Under the pieces are notes generated by a model. The model was not told the origin of the DNA and searched no databases. It saw only the letters and a program-made list of their open reading frames with translations. The position numbers and the translations under genes are program-made. Shown in pieces: positions 1 through 6,550 of a stretch of DNA of 7,881 bases (positions within the stretch are counted from its first letter, which is position 1; each line of letters opens with the position of its first letter). The stretch is taken from assembly GCA_030623125.1 (NCBI GenBank), contig JAUXMQ010000040.1, positions 1 through 7,881 on the forward strand, written 5' to 3'. This stretch comes from Acidimicrobiia bacterium (GTDB lineage: Bacteria; Actinomycetota; Acidimicrobiia; Spongiisociales; ZC4RG35).

Positions 1-1193
1 AAGGTCTTGTAACCGGCGAATAGGTAGTTGAGGCCTTCTTCATCGTCCGGGGTGGTGGTGAAACGGTTACTGGGACAACCGCCATGACAGGCGAACCGGA
101 CTTCACAATCGAGGCAGTACTGGGGAAGAGACTCGCGTTTGGCCGCGCCAAAGGCCTGTTGTCTCTCGGAGGCGATCAGTTCGATCATTGGGGTTTTGGT
201 GATGTTGCCCAGTAGGTAGTCGGGCTCGACATAGTGGTCGCATGAGTACAAGTCGCCGTTGTGCTCTAACGCCAGCGCCAAACCGCACGTCTCGGAGAAG
301 ATGCACAACCCGGGTGGCTCGCCGTGCCAGTTGGCCAACGCGACGTCGAAGTGCTGCACATAGACCTCACCGACGTCATGGTCCAACCATTCGTTGAAGA
401 CCGAGACGAGGAATCGGCCGAAGGCGTCGGGGTCAACGGTCCGGTCGGTTACGCAGTTTCCCGATTGGACGTAGAGAGGCCTTTTCTCCTTGCGGCTCGT
501 GCTCCATCCCAGATTCGCCAGGGGCAGGAGGGTCTCGGTGGTTCGCTCGACGATGGGGATGAACTGGATGAACCGGACCCCCATCTCGTCCCGGAAGAAG
601 CGGTAGATCTCCAAAGGATGGTCCTGGTTGGCGGCATGCACCGTGCACAGCACATTGACGTCGACATCTTGGGAGCGCAGATACTGAAACCCGGTCATGA
701 CCCGGTCGAACGATCCGTTGCCTCTCTTGTCGACCCGGTAGGCATCGTGGAGTTCTCTCGGCCCGTCAACCGACAATCCGACCAGAAAGTCGTTCTCCTT
801 GAAGAATGTCGCCCATTTCTCGTTGATGAGAACGCCGTTGGTCTGGATCGTGTATTCCACCCGCTGGCCGGGTCGGCGATGTTTCTCGACAAGCTCAACC
901 GAACGGCGAAAGAAGTCGAGCCCCATCATCGTCGGCTCTCCACCTTGCCAAGCCACGGCCACCGTTGGAGTCCGGTGCGACTCGAGAAGTTGACGGATGT
1001 AGGTCTCCAGGAGATCGTCAGCCATCCGGAATCGGTCCCCGGGATAGAGCATCTCCTTGGAGAGGAAGAAGCAGTACTCACAGTCCAGGTTACAGATCGG
1101 GCCGGTGGGTTTGGCTAGCAAATGAAAGGCCGGCGGCGGTCCCGCTGAAGACGTCAAGGTGTCAAACGGGGTGGGTCTGATGTCGTCGGTCAC
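1..1193 (-). CDS. Anaerobic sulfatase-maturase-type radical SAM/SPASM enzyme, C-terminus cut by window edge
   Basis: This frame is open for 397 codons from a GTG at 1193 to the left edge. Proteins of this family are cytoplasmic iron-sulfur enzymes that use S-adenosylmethionine to oxidise an active-site Cys or Ser of a type I sulfatase to formylglycine. The radical SAM CX3CX2C motif is at residues 34, 38 and 41 (CNLDCEYC), followed by GGEP (84-87) and QTNG (117-120). The SPASM region has Cys 297, 303, 318, 360, 363, 369 and 373, with spacing close to characterised anSMEs. Asp319 directly after Cys318 matches the catalytic base position I recall for the Clostridium enzyme. The last expected SPASM cysteine, in the NYLCxGY segment, is Phe392 here. 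The usual length is about 370-440 residues, so little is missing. The GTG overlaps the stop of the upstream membrane hydrolase gene, implying translational coupling. No sulfatase lies in the window, so the substrate is unknown. Confidence 0.93.
   Translation of the reverse strand, partial: MTDDIRPTPFDTLTSSAGPPPAFHLLAKPTGPICNLDCEYCFFLSKEMLYPGDRFRMADDLLETYIRQLLESHRTPTVAVAWQGGEPTMMGLDFFRRSVELVEKHRRPGQRVEYTIQTNGVLINEKWATFFKENDFLVGLSVDGPRELHDAYRVDKRGNGSFDRVMTGFQYLRSQDVDVNVLCTVHAANQDHPLEIYRFFRDEMGVRFIQFIPIVERTTETLLPLANLGWSTSRKEKRPLYVQSGNCVTDRTVDPDAFGRFLVSVFNEWLDHDVGEVYVQHFDVALANWHGEPPGLCIFSETCGLALALEHNGDLYSCDHYVEPDYLLGNITKTPMIELIASERQQAFGAAKRESLPQYCLDCEVRFACHGGCPSNRFTTTPDDEEGLNYLFAGYKT
1190..1193 (-). 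promoter_or_regulatory. GTGA start/stop overlap coupling hydrolase and maturase
   Basis: On the minus strand the maturase GTG start (1193-1191) shares bases with the TGA stop (1192-1190) of the upstream membrane hydrolase frame. No strong Shine-Dalgarno precedes the GTG, so re-initiation by terminating ribosomes is the likely way in. This only works if ribosomes reach the third frame of the broken hydrolase gene. Confidence 0.75.
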
Positions 1194-1831
1194 TCGTGAA
1201 TCGTATCCGAGACCTGGCCGCTCGTCTCATCGCCTGGCTCTGTTGGCTCACAATCCTCGTCGAGGCTCAAGATTCTCAGACGGGCCTGCCGGTAGTTATT
1301 GGTGATCTCATAACCGGAGTGACCCAAGCTCTTCGTGATCCGCTCATTCTCGACCTGAGGGTTGGCTACGAGATGGCCGCCAATAGGGTCGGTGTCACGC
1401 CAGAGGTTGATCCATGCCGGACACAGCTCTGCTACATCGGCGACCAGATTTGGGATGCCCACGTTGGGAAACATCCGTGGATAGAGGATCCCGAGCTGAG
1501 ATCCGTAGGTGATGTAGGCGATCTTCGACCTGGTTCGGCGCAAGGCGACCGCGGTGATCAAAGAACCCTGAGAGTGTGCGCCCAGGACGGATTCTGTCGG
1601 CAGGTCCTGGATGGCAGCTCCCAGGTCCCGTACTGACCGTGGGCCATAACCCGGCGGTGCGAGCGGGTGATACCACCTCGGCCAGAACGAGCCCACGTCC
1701 CAAAGGATCCCCACCTGACGGCGACGGCCCTCCCCGTCCTTGCCACCTGCCCACCCTTTTCGGATACTCCTGAACGCGAAATAGCCCATTGGCAAGACCA
1801 CAGAGGAGATCGAGAACACCACGAGCCCCTT

Positions 1832-1856
1832 GGGGAAAAGGAGGTAGGGCACCGAC
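1832..1856 (-). other. Frameshift 2 of the membrane hydrolase (T4C4 run at 1832-1839)
   Basis: Frame 2 codes a credible membrane segment down to about GLEVGALP. Beyond that it turns into unconvincing sequence. Frame 3, which is Ser/Cys/Arg-rich and non-coding in character before this point, becomes credible at YLLFPKGLVVFS and carries the whole hydrolase domain. The change is again +1 and lies at or next to adjacent runs of four T and four C on the coding strand. No start codon for an independent third gene is evident at the junction, so a lesion or recoding is more likely than a gene boundary. Confidence 0.75.
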
Positions 1857-2649
1857 CTCGAGTCCGGCAACCAATGTTCCCCAGAAGGCAAAGAGTGCGG
1901 CGCCTTCGGTGTCGCGCAGCTGCAAACCGTGCCGATACGCAATGAACCCGACAGCGAGAAAGACCGCGAGGCCAAGGAATGCCGCTGCGTAGAAGAGAAT
2001 CCTCGTCTCCAGCTCAATTCGCCGCAGAACCATCCGTCGCCATCTCCCGAACTCACGAGGCAATGGCCTGGTCGCTCCATGCTCTTCTGCGATCCGGCCG
2101 ACGAGGGTCAACACCAACGCGACGACCAACAGCGTGGCGAGAAAGAGCAGCGTCGCCACTGACACCCAGCCGACACCGGCGCTGCGAAGGATGTCCGTCC
2201 CCAGCACCGCGTCAACGAAGAGCCCGGCGGCTGCTCCCATGGTGACTCCGATGAATGTGGCAAAGACCAAGGCGCCAACGCTGAGCGGCCCGGCGAACAA
2301 GGACAACAGGGCGGCCAGCCCCAAGATCAGCGCCACTCCGAAAGTCATTGTGTGCAACTCCTCGAGACGCAAGCCGGATCCCGGCATCCAGATAGACAAG
2401 ATCGCTGCCAGGAGAGCCCCCAGCGACAGCACTGGCAGAAGGGACGTGACCACCCAGACCCAGCGAGCCTCAGGGAGATAAGTCGTCATCCAGCTAAGTG
2501 AGAAGGCCACCAGCATTGCCACGGCAAGGGCCACCGCAACCGTCATCCGCCCTATCGACACTTCCACGCTCATCGCTATTAACAGAATCCCCAAACCGAA
2601 ATGGAGCCGTCTGAGACGGTGGAGGATCGGATGGAGTGTCCACAGACGG

Positions 2650-2684
2650 TCATCGGTCACCCGGGCACCACCGGGGGTCTTCAT
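2650..2684 (-). other. Frameshift 1 of the membrane hydrolase (C5 run at 2673-2677)
   Basis: Frame 1 carries the convincing protein down to about QYEDP and then ends at TGA 2652-2650. Frame 2 becomes convincing from about GGARVTDDRLW. Removing one C from the coding-strand run of five C at 2677-2673 restores a continuous reading. An ATG in frame 2 at 2684-2682 overlaps the end of frame 1, so a separate downstream gene with a 35-base overlap is a formal alternative. Confidence 0.7.
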
Positions 2685-3348
2685 ACTGATTGAGGGTGGT
2701 TTTATCCGCCTCGGGCTCCTCTCTCGCACGCAACATCGACTCCCCGGAGAGATCCAACAGAAGATCGTGTGGTGCACCCTTCCGCCGCTCGTCGAAGTGG
2801 GATTTCGAGGAGACCCTTGCCACCAGCCAGTAAAAGCCCGAAGCCACCAGCAGCACCGGTGTCGTCAGGTAGACCCGCGGGTCGAGGAGACCGAAATCGA
2901 GTCGGATCCCGGCGATCTCGACCACGCCCACCGTGCTGATCCACTCCATCGGCAGCAGAACGCCCGTTGTCAGAGCCTGAGATACCAAGAGCGTGGTGAG
3001 AGTCAGCCCGGCTACCCGAACTGACATGCGACCCAACCTGGCATGCCATTTCTCGGGTGGAACCGGTTCGGAAAGAGGCGCTGACGGATTCCTGCGCCAG
3101 CCAGCCATCCATCCCGCAGCATTGGCGAGTGCGAACGGAGCAAGCAACAGCCAGAGCGCGGTCAACCTGGCGCCGGAGGTCAGGTTGGCCCAGTGAAAAG
3201 CGGATGTCTCGAAACACCCATCGGCCGGGGGGCGTCGATAGATCTTCGTCGGGTCATCTGCCGGGGTGTCGGTGACAGGATCGGTGTAGAGGATGGCGCG
3301 GGGTGGAGTACCTGAAACCCCGTGGATGCGCAGTTCCTGGTGCTTTGT

Positions 3349-3367
3349 CGTTGTGTGCCCCTTCTTC
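3349..3367 (-). promoter_or_regulatory. Shine-Dalgarno plus ACG in place of a start codon
   Basis: On the minus strand GAAGAAGGGG (3367-3358) is followed after six bases by ACG (3351-3349). Next comes ACAAAGCACCAG and the conserved N-terminal ELRIHGVSGTPP. No ATG, GTG or TTG exists in this frame between the upstream TAG and the HGVSGTPP motif. The layout is what a start site looks like with ATG changed to ACG, or it is a rare ACG start. Confidence 0.55.
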
Positions 3368-3441
3368 GACTCAGAAGCTACATCTGAGACCGGGAACCGT
3401 GCGGAGGAACCTCGACCGCTTCGCCCACTACATTCACCGTC
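3352..3441. other. Divergent intergenic region between hydrolase and NYN operon
   Basis: These 90 bases separate the minus-strand hydrolase from the plus-strand NYN operon and should hold both promoters. On the minus strand TAGCTT (3380-3375) is a weak -10 candidate for the hydrolase, without a convincing -35. On the plus strand see the TACATT element. No clear operator palindrome was seen beyond a short GAGG-AA-CCTC stem. Confidence 0.4.
3429..3434 (+). promoter_or_regulatory. Putative -10 element of a leaderless promoter for the NYN operon
   Basis: TACATT fits the TANNNT -10 pattern and ends exactly seven bases before the ATG at 3442. Transcription would then start at or next to the A of the start codon. 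No Shine-Dalgarno lies before that ATG, as expected for a leaderless mRNA. No good -35 hexamer was found at the usual spacing. The assignment rests on pattern and spacing alone. Confidence 0.45.
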
Positions 3442-4449
3442 ATGGAAGAAGAACGCATTGCACTATTCGTCGACTTCGAGAACCTGGCGATTGGAGCGAG
3501 AGAATCCCTGGGAGGCATGGAGTTCGATCTGGAGCCCATTTCCAACGCCCTCGCGGAGCGTGGCCGGGTGATTTCCCGAAGGGCATACGCAGATTGGTCG
3601 ATGTTCGCCGACGCCAGACAGGCAATGACTCGCAGCCACGTCGAGCTCATTGAAATCCCTCAGAGAATGGGGGCCACGAGGAAGAACGCAGCGGATATCA
3701 AGATGGCGGTGGACGCCATCGAGGTGGCTTTCGAGCGTGAGTACGTGACCACCTTCGTGATCTGCACCGGGGACTCGGATTTCACGCCGCTCGTCCACAA
3801 GCTGCGAGAGCTCAACAAGAAGGTCATCGGTGTCGGAATCAAGGGGTCGACCTCGAAGCTGCTCCCGCCCGCATGTGACGAGTTTCTGTTCTACGACAAT
3901 CTCGAAGGTGTTGATCCCCTCCGCGAGATGCCCACCAAGACGGACACTGTCAGAGACAACGCGGACGCGCCAGAGCTGGAGACGCTGATCACGACGACGT
4001 TGGGTGGGCTTCTTCGCTCCGGTCAGGGAGAGGTGCTCGCCTCGTCGCTGAAACGTGCCGTGCTCCGCAAGGATTCGACCTTCTCCGAGGCCGACTACGG
4101 CTTTCGGGCGTTTGGGGAGTTGCTTCGTCACCTCGAATCGGATGATGTCATCGAACTCTCGGAGGGTCCGGGCAGAGGCGATCCAGTCGTCCAGTTCTCG
4201 TCGGGTGGGGGTGGTGAACAGGAAGCATTTCAGCTCCTCCATGACGTCGTGGCCGAACTCGCCGGGAAGAACGGCCCTGTGGTCATGTCCGGTCTCAAGA
4301 ACCAGTTGCGCAAGCGTCAATCCGACTTCAGTGAGAAGAAGTTCGGCTACGGAGGCTTTCTCCAATTCTGCAAGGCAGCCGCCACCAGGGGGCTCATCGA
4401 TCTGACCTGGGATGAAAAGGTAGGCGATTACTCAGTGTCAACGCGATGA
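3442..4449 (+). CDS. NYN-domain (LabA-like PIN-fold) nuclease with two OST-HTH/LOTUS domains
   Basis: The 335-residue protein opens with an NYN domain (about residues 5-152), a PIN-like metal-dependent RNase fold. The acidic metal-binding set is visible: Asp11 in LFVDFEN, Asp85 in KNAADIKMAVDA, and Asp111/Asp113 in CTGDSDF. A linker follows, then two OST-HTH/LOTUS-type winged-helix modules at about 178-252 and 260-335. Each has the LK..LRK..S.FSE..FGY..F pattern, and this domain class binds RNA (including G-rich or structured RNA) in other systems. A cytoplasmic RNA-binding ribonuclease is therefore expected; its target is unknown. The ATG is chosen because the family's β1 strand begins within five residues of it and a -10 box sits seven bases upstream. 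The stop overlaps the next gene by four bases (ATGA), so it heads a coupled operon with two amino-acid-type redox enzymes. Confidence 0.93.
   Translation: MEEERIALFVDFENLAIGARESLGGMEFDLEPISNALAERGRVISRRAYADWSMFADARQAMTRSHVELIEIPQRMGATRKNAADIKMAVDAIEVAFEREYVTTFVICTGDSDFTPLVHKLRELNKKVIGVGIKGSTSKLLPPACDEFLFYDNLEGVDPLREMPTKTDTVRDNADAPELETLITTTLGGLLRSGQGEVLASSLKRAVLRKDSTFSEADYGFRAFGELLRHLESDDVIELSEGPGRGDPVVQFSSGGGGEQEAFQLLHDVVAELAGKNGPVVMSGLKNQLRKRQSDFSEKKFGYGGFLQFCKAAATRGLIDLTWDEKVGDYSVSTR
4446..4449 (+). promoter_or_regulatory. ATGA overlap coupling NYN gene to FAD oxidoreductase
   Basis: The start ATG (4446-4448) of the oxidoreductase overlaps the TGA stop (4447-4449) of the NYN gene. No close Shine-Dalgarno is visible, so translation is probably coupled. 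Confidence 0.8.
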
Positions 4450-5681
4450 CGGCAGGTGCCGATGTGGTCGTCGTCGGCGCTGGAATCATCGGGTCGTCGA
4501 TTTCCTATCAGCTAGCTCGCCGCCGCATCGGGGTCATCGCTGTGGACAAGGGGGAAGGTCCCGCCGAGGGCTCGACCGGAGCTTCCTCTTCGATCTGCCG
4601 CTGTCGCTATACCAACCCCGAGGTCGTCCGTCTGGCGTTCTACGGCCAGAAGGCGCTCGGCGATAGTTCTCGGTTCACCGGGCTTGCCGAGACTATAGCC
4701 CACCTGCATCGAGTCGGGGAGATTTTGATGACGGGGGAAACCAGGGAGAAAGTGGAGAGGGACGCGGCTCGACTTCTGGCTCAAGGGGTTGACGCCGAGA
4801 CGCTTGGCCCCGAGGACGTGACTCGCTTGTTCCCGGCCGTGTCGAACTGCGCCGAGCCGCTCGATATGTCCGGTGACGTCGACCATGTATGCCGGCCTGG
4901 AGAGGCGTTTCTCTACGAGCCCGGGGGTGGGTATGCCGACCCTGTGGGCGCCAATCAGGATCTGATCGAGGCCGCCCGTGCCCGGGGTGGCGATGTCAGG
5001 TTCAAGTCCCAGGTCGTAGATGTTCTTCGGGAAGGGGAGCGTGTGACGGGGGTAAAGCTCGCCGACGGCACTTCAATCTCGGCAGGTTTGGTGATCAATG
5101 CTGCCGGGCCCTGGTGCAACGTGCTGAACAGCATCGCCGGAGCCGACATCCGTTGGACTCTCACACCGACCCGGATCCAAACCGTGTATCGACCGTGGCC
5201 GGAGAGTCTTGGACAGCTTCCCATCGGTCTGGACGTGACCACGGGCACTTACTTCCGACCGGAATCGGCAGGACAACAGATCATGGTGGGGTCGGTGACA
5301 GCCGAGGACGAGCAGGAGATCATTGCCGACCCGGACAACTTCAAGAGAGTTCCCGACGCCGACTTCACACAGTTGAAGCTCGCAGCATTCCACCACCGAA
5401 TTCCATCGCTGGAGCCGAGGGGCCAGGTCACGGGAATCGCCGGTCTTTACACCATCAATCGTGAGGACGTTCACCCGATCGTGGGGCCGAGTGGAGTCGA
5501 CGGATTTTGGGTTGCCAACGGCTTCAGCGGCCATGGCTTCAAGCTCGCCCCTGCCATCGGGTCGATGGTGGCCCAGGCGATATCGGGTGAGCGAATCGAA
5601 TTCGACACCGACATACCGATTGACTTTTTCTCAGTTGATAGGGAGCCGATCGATGTCTCTGTGAAAAGCGTGCTCGCCTGA
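4446..5681 (+). CDS. FAD-dependent oxidoreductase, DAO family (sarcosine oxidase/D-amino acid dehydrogenase-like)
   Basis: This 411-residue cytoplasmic or membrane-associated flavoprotein oxidises a C-N bond of an amine or amino acid, giving an imine. The dinucleotide fold is at the very N-terminus with GAGIIG (11-16), and an acidic residue follows β2 (Asp34). STGASSSICRCRYTNPE (43-59) is the flavin-contacting loop typical of this branch. NAAGPW (218-223) is the second conserved FAD motif. REDVHPIVGP (339-348) and GFSGHGF (359-365) form the C-terminal flavin-binding end. The length is normal for single-chain DAO proteins. The exact substrate cannot be read from sequence; sarcosine/dimethylglycine-type, D-amino acid or cyclic imino acid substrates are all possible. 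It lies between an NYN nuclease and an ornithine cyclodeaminase/mu-crystallin protein, overlapping both. The second neighbour favours an imine-forming amino acid reaction. Confidence 0.92.
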   Translation: MTAGADVVVVGAGIIGSSISYQLARRRIGVIAVDKGEGPAEGSTGASSSICRCRYTNPEVVRLAFYGQKALGDSSRFTGLAETIAHLHRVGEILMTGETREKVERDAARLLAQGVDAETLGPEDVTRLFPAVSNCAEPLDMSGDVDHVCRPGEAFLYEPGGGYADPVGANQDLIEAARARGGDVRFKSQVVDVLREGERVTGVKLADGTSISAGLVINAAGPWCNVLNSIAGADIRWTLTPTRIQTVYRPWPESLGQLPIGLDVTTGTYFRPESAGQQIMVGSVTAEDEQEIIADPDNFKRVPDADFTQLKLAAFHHRIPSLEPRGQVTGIAGLYTINREDVHPIVGPSGVDGFWVANGFSGHGFKLAPAIGSMVAQAISGERIEFDTDIPIDFFSVDREPIDVSVKSVLA

Positions 5682-6550
5682 TGCGCTATCTGAACGCGGA
5701 GACCACGAGGGCGGTCTTGTCGATGTCAAACGCTGTCGAGGCGATGCGTCACGCGTTCTCGGGTGACGCGGAGACACCCCTGCGGACCTTGGTTGGCGGT
5801 TCGATGGTCATGCCCGGGCGTCTCGACGATGTGATAGCGGTGAAGGTCGTATCCATCGTCCCTGGCAACCCTGCCGGAGTTGTGTTGGTGTTTGGAGCCG
5901 ACGGCAGCCCGATTGGGGTCGTCGATGGGCCAACGATCACATCGATTCGAACCGGGGCCGTCTCTGGTCTGGCAACCCAACTCCTCACTTCAGACCAACC
6001 GAAGACCCTGGCCATGTTGGGCGCCGGGGCAATGGCGTTCGACCAGATCGAGGCGATCCGAGCCGTTCGGCAGGTGGAGAGGGTTCTGGTCTGGTCCCGA
6101 TCGGAGAGCAAAGCTACTGCACTGGCGCGTCGGGTCGAGGGGGAGGCGGTTGCCGATGCCGGCGAAGCCGTCACCCAGGCAGATGTCGTCTCATGTGCCA
6201 CCCCCGCCATTCAGCCCCTCTTTGACGAATCCGCGGTGCGGTCAGGGACTCACATCAACGCTGTGGGTGCCTTCACACCCGACATGGTGGAAGTGCCCGG
6301 CGAAGTCGTGAAGCGGGCCTATGTGGTCGTCGACGATGTCGATGCCGCTGCCGCCGAGGCCGGAGATCTCATCCAGGCCGGCCGCGAGCCTGATACAACT
6401 CTCTCCGATCTTCTTGCCGGCAGGCATCCGCAAATCGCGTCGGACGTCACTCTGTTCAAGAGCGTCGGTGTGGCCGCTCAGGACGTGGCGGCGGCCCATA
6501 TGGCTGTTACCGACGCGATCGCGTTGGGTCTTGGAGTCGAACTCAGCTAG
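5681..6550 (+). CDS. Ornithine cyclodeaminase/mu-crystallin family NAD(P)-dependent enzyme
   Basis: The 289-residue protein has the family's landmarks. Lys55 (AVKVV) and Arg90 in SIRTGAVSGLA (88-98) are at the substrate-carboxylate positions. A Rossmann glycine motif LGAGAMA spans 113-119, NAVGAFTPDMVEV spans 193-205, an Asp pair is at 218-219, and FKSVGVAAQDVAAA spans 259-272. Members include ornithine cyclodeaminase, alanine dehydrogenase, ketimine reductase and Δ1-pyrroline/piperideine-2-carboxylate reductase. The motifs alone do not choose between them. It is shorter than the usual 310-340 residues. The segment after PGNPAG runs straight into VVLVFGADG, without the loop (often like LPTHQG) that many members carry. 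The ATG shares one base with the upstream TGA (TGATG), so it is coupled to the FAD enzyme. An imine made by that enzyme is a reasonable substrate for reduction here; this is inference. Confidence 0.91.
   Translation: MRYLNAETTRAVLSMSNAVEAMRHAFSGDAETPLRTLVGGSMVMPGRLDDVIAVKVVSIVPGNPAGVVLVFGADGSPIGVVDGPTITSIRTGAVSGLATQLLTSDQPKTLAMLGAGAMAFDQIEAIRAVRQVERVLVWSRSESKATALARRVEGEAVADAGEAVTQADVVSCATPAIQPLFDESAVRSGTHINAVGAFTPDMVEVPGEVVKRAYVVVDDVDAAAAEAGDLIQAGREPDTTLSDLLAGRHPQIASDVTLFKSVGVAAQDVAAAHMAVTDAIALGLGVELS
6543..6550. other. Tail-to-tail gene overlap of eight bases
   Basis: The plus-strand cyclodeaminase-family gene ends with TAG at 6548-6550, and the minus-strand DUF2277 gene ends with TGA at 6545-6543. 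The two coding regions share eight bases, leaving no room for a terminator between them. Transcripts from both sides must therefore overlap as antisense unless they stop inside the opposite gene. Confidence 0.8.

Larger units (their letters stand above)
1190..3351 (-). pseudogene. Polytopic membrane protein with C-terminal alpha/beta-hydrolase (lipase-like) domain, frameshifted
   Basis: Three overlapping frames join into one protein of about 719 residues that I recognise as a family seen in Actinomycetota. The N-terminus has HGVSGTPP (residues 10-17), YTDP and a YRRPPAD segment, then LTSG and the first membrane helix (LWLLLAPFALANAAGW). The middle holds roughly ten hydrophobic segments. The C-terminal domain has WDVGSFWPRWYHPLAPP and a lipase-type Ser in GAHSQG (about residue 593). 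A candidate Asp lies in WRDTDPIGG (about 654) and a candidate His in GHSGYE (about 677). Frame 1 runs 3351-2650, frame 2 takes over near 2684-2650 and ends functionally near 1850, and frame 3 ends at TGA 1190. Both shifts are +1, consistent with one extra base each. The putative start is ACG. The substrate is unknown; lipid or ester hydrolysis at the membrane is inferred from the fold. It could also be an intact gene damaged by sequencing error, or a split pair with a second start at ATG 2684. Confidence 0.82.

Noticed and set aside
324..1118. Plus-strand open frame of 264 codons opposite the radical SAM gene
   Set aside because: The minus-strand frame has a full set of radical SAM and SPASM motifs over the same bases. 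The plus frame shows no recognisable domain and is a complement shadow in GC-rich DNA.
1395..1830. C-terminal part of the 460-codon minus-strand frame (frame 2 beyond the second shift)
   Set aside because: After about position 1850 this frame turns Gly/Arg/Pro-rich, whereas frame 3 carries the conserved hydrolase domain. The tail is out-of-frame read-through.
1826..1835. CCCCTTGGGG inverted repeat as a possible stimulatory hairpin
   Set aside because: The stem is four pairs with a two-base loop and cannot form a stable hairpin. It is ordinary in GC-rich coding sequence.
3378..3441. Minus-strand ATG at about 3440 as start of the membrane hydrolase
   Set aside because: That frame meets a TAG after about 21 codons, is out of frame with the conserved N-terminus, and lacks the Shine-Dalgarno seen before the ACG.
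3463..4365. Minus-strand open frame of 300 codons opposite the NYN gene
   Set aside because: The plus strand encodes clear NYN and OST-HTH motifs. The antisense frame is rich in Arg, His and Glu with no domain, and is mirrored by the codon pattern of the real gene.
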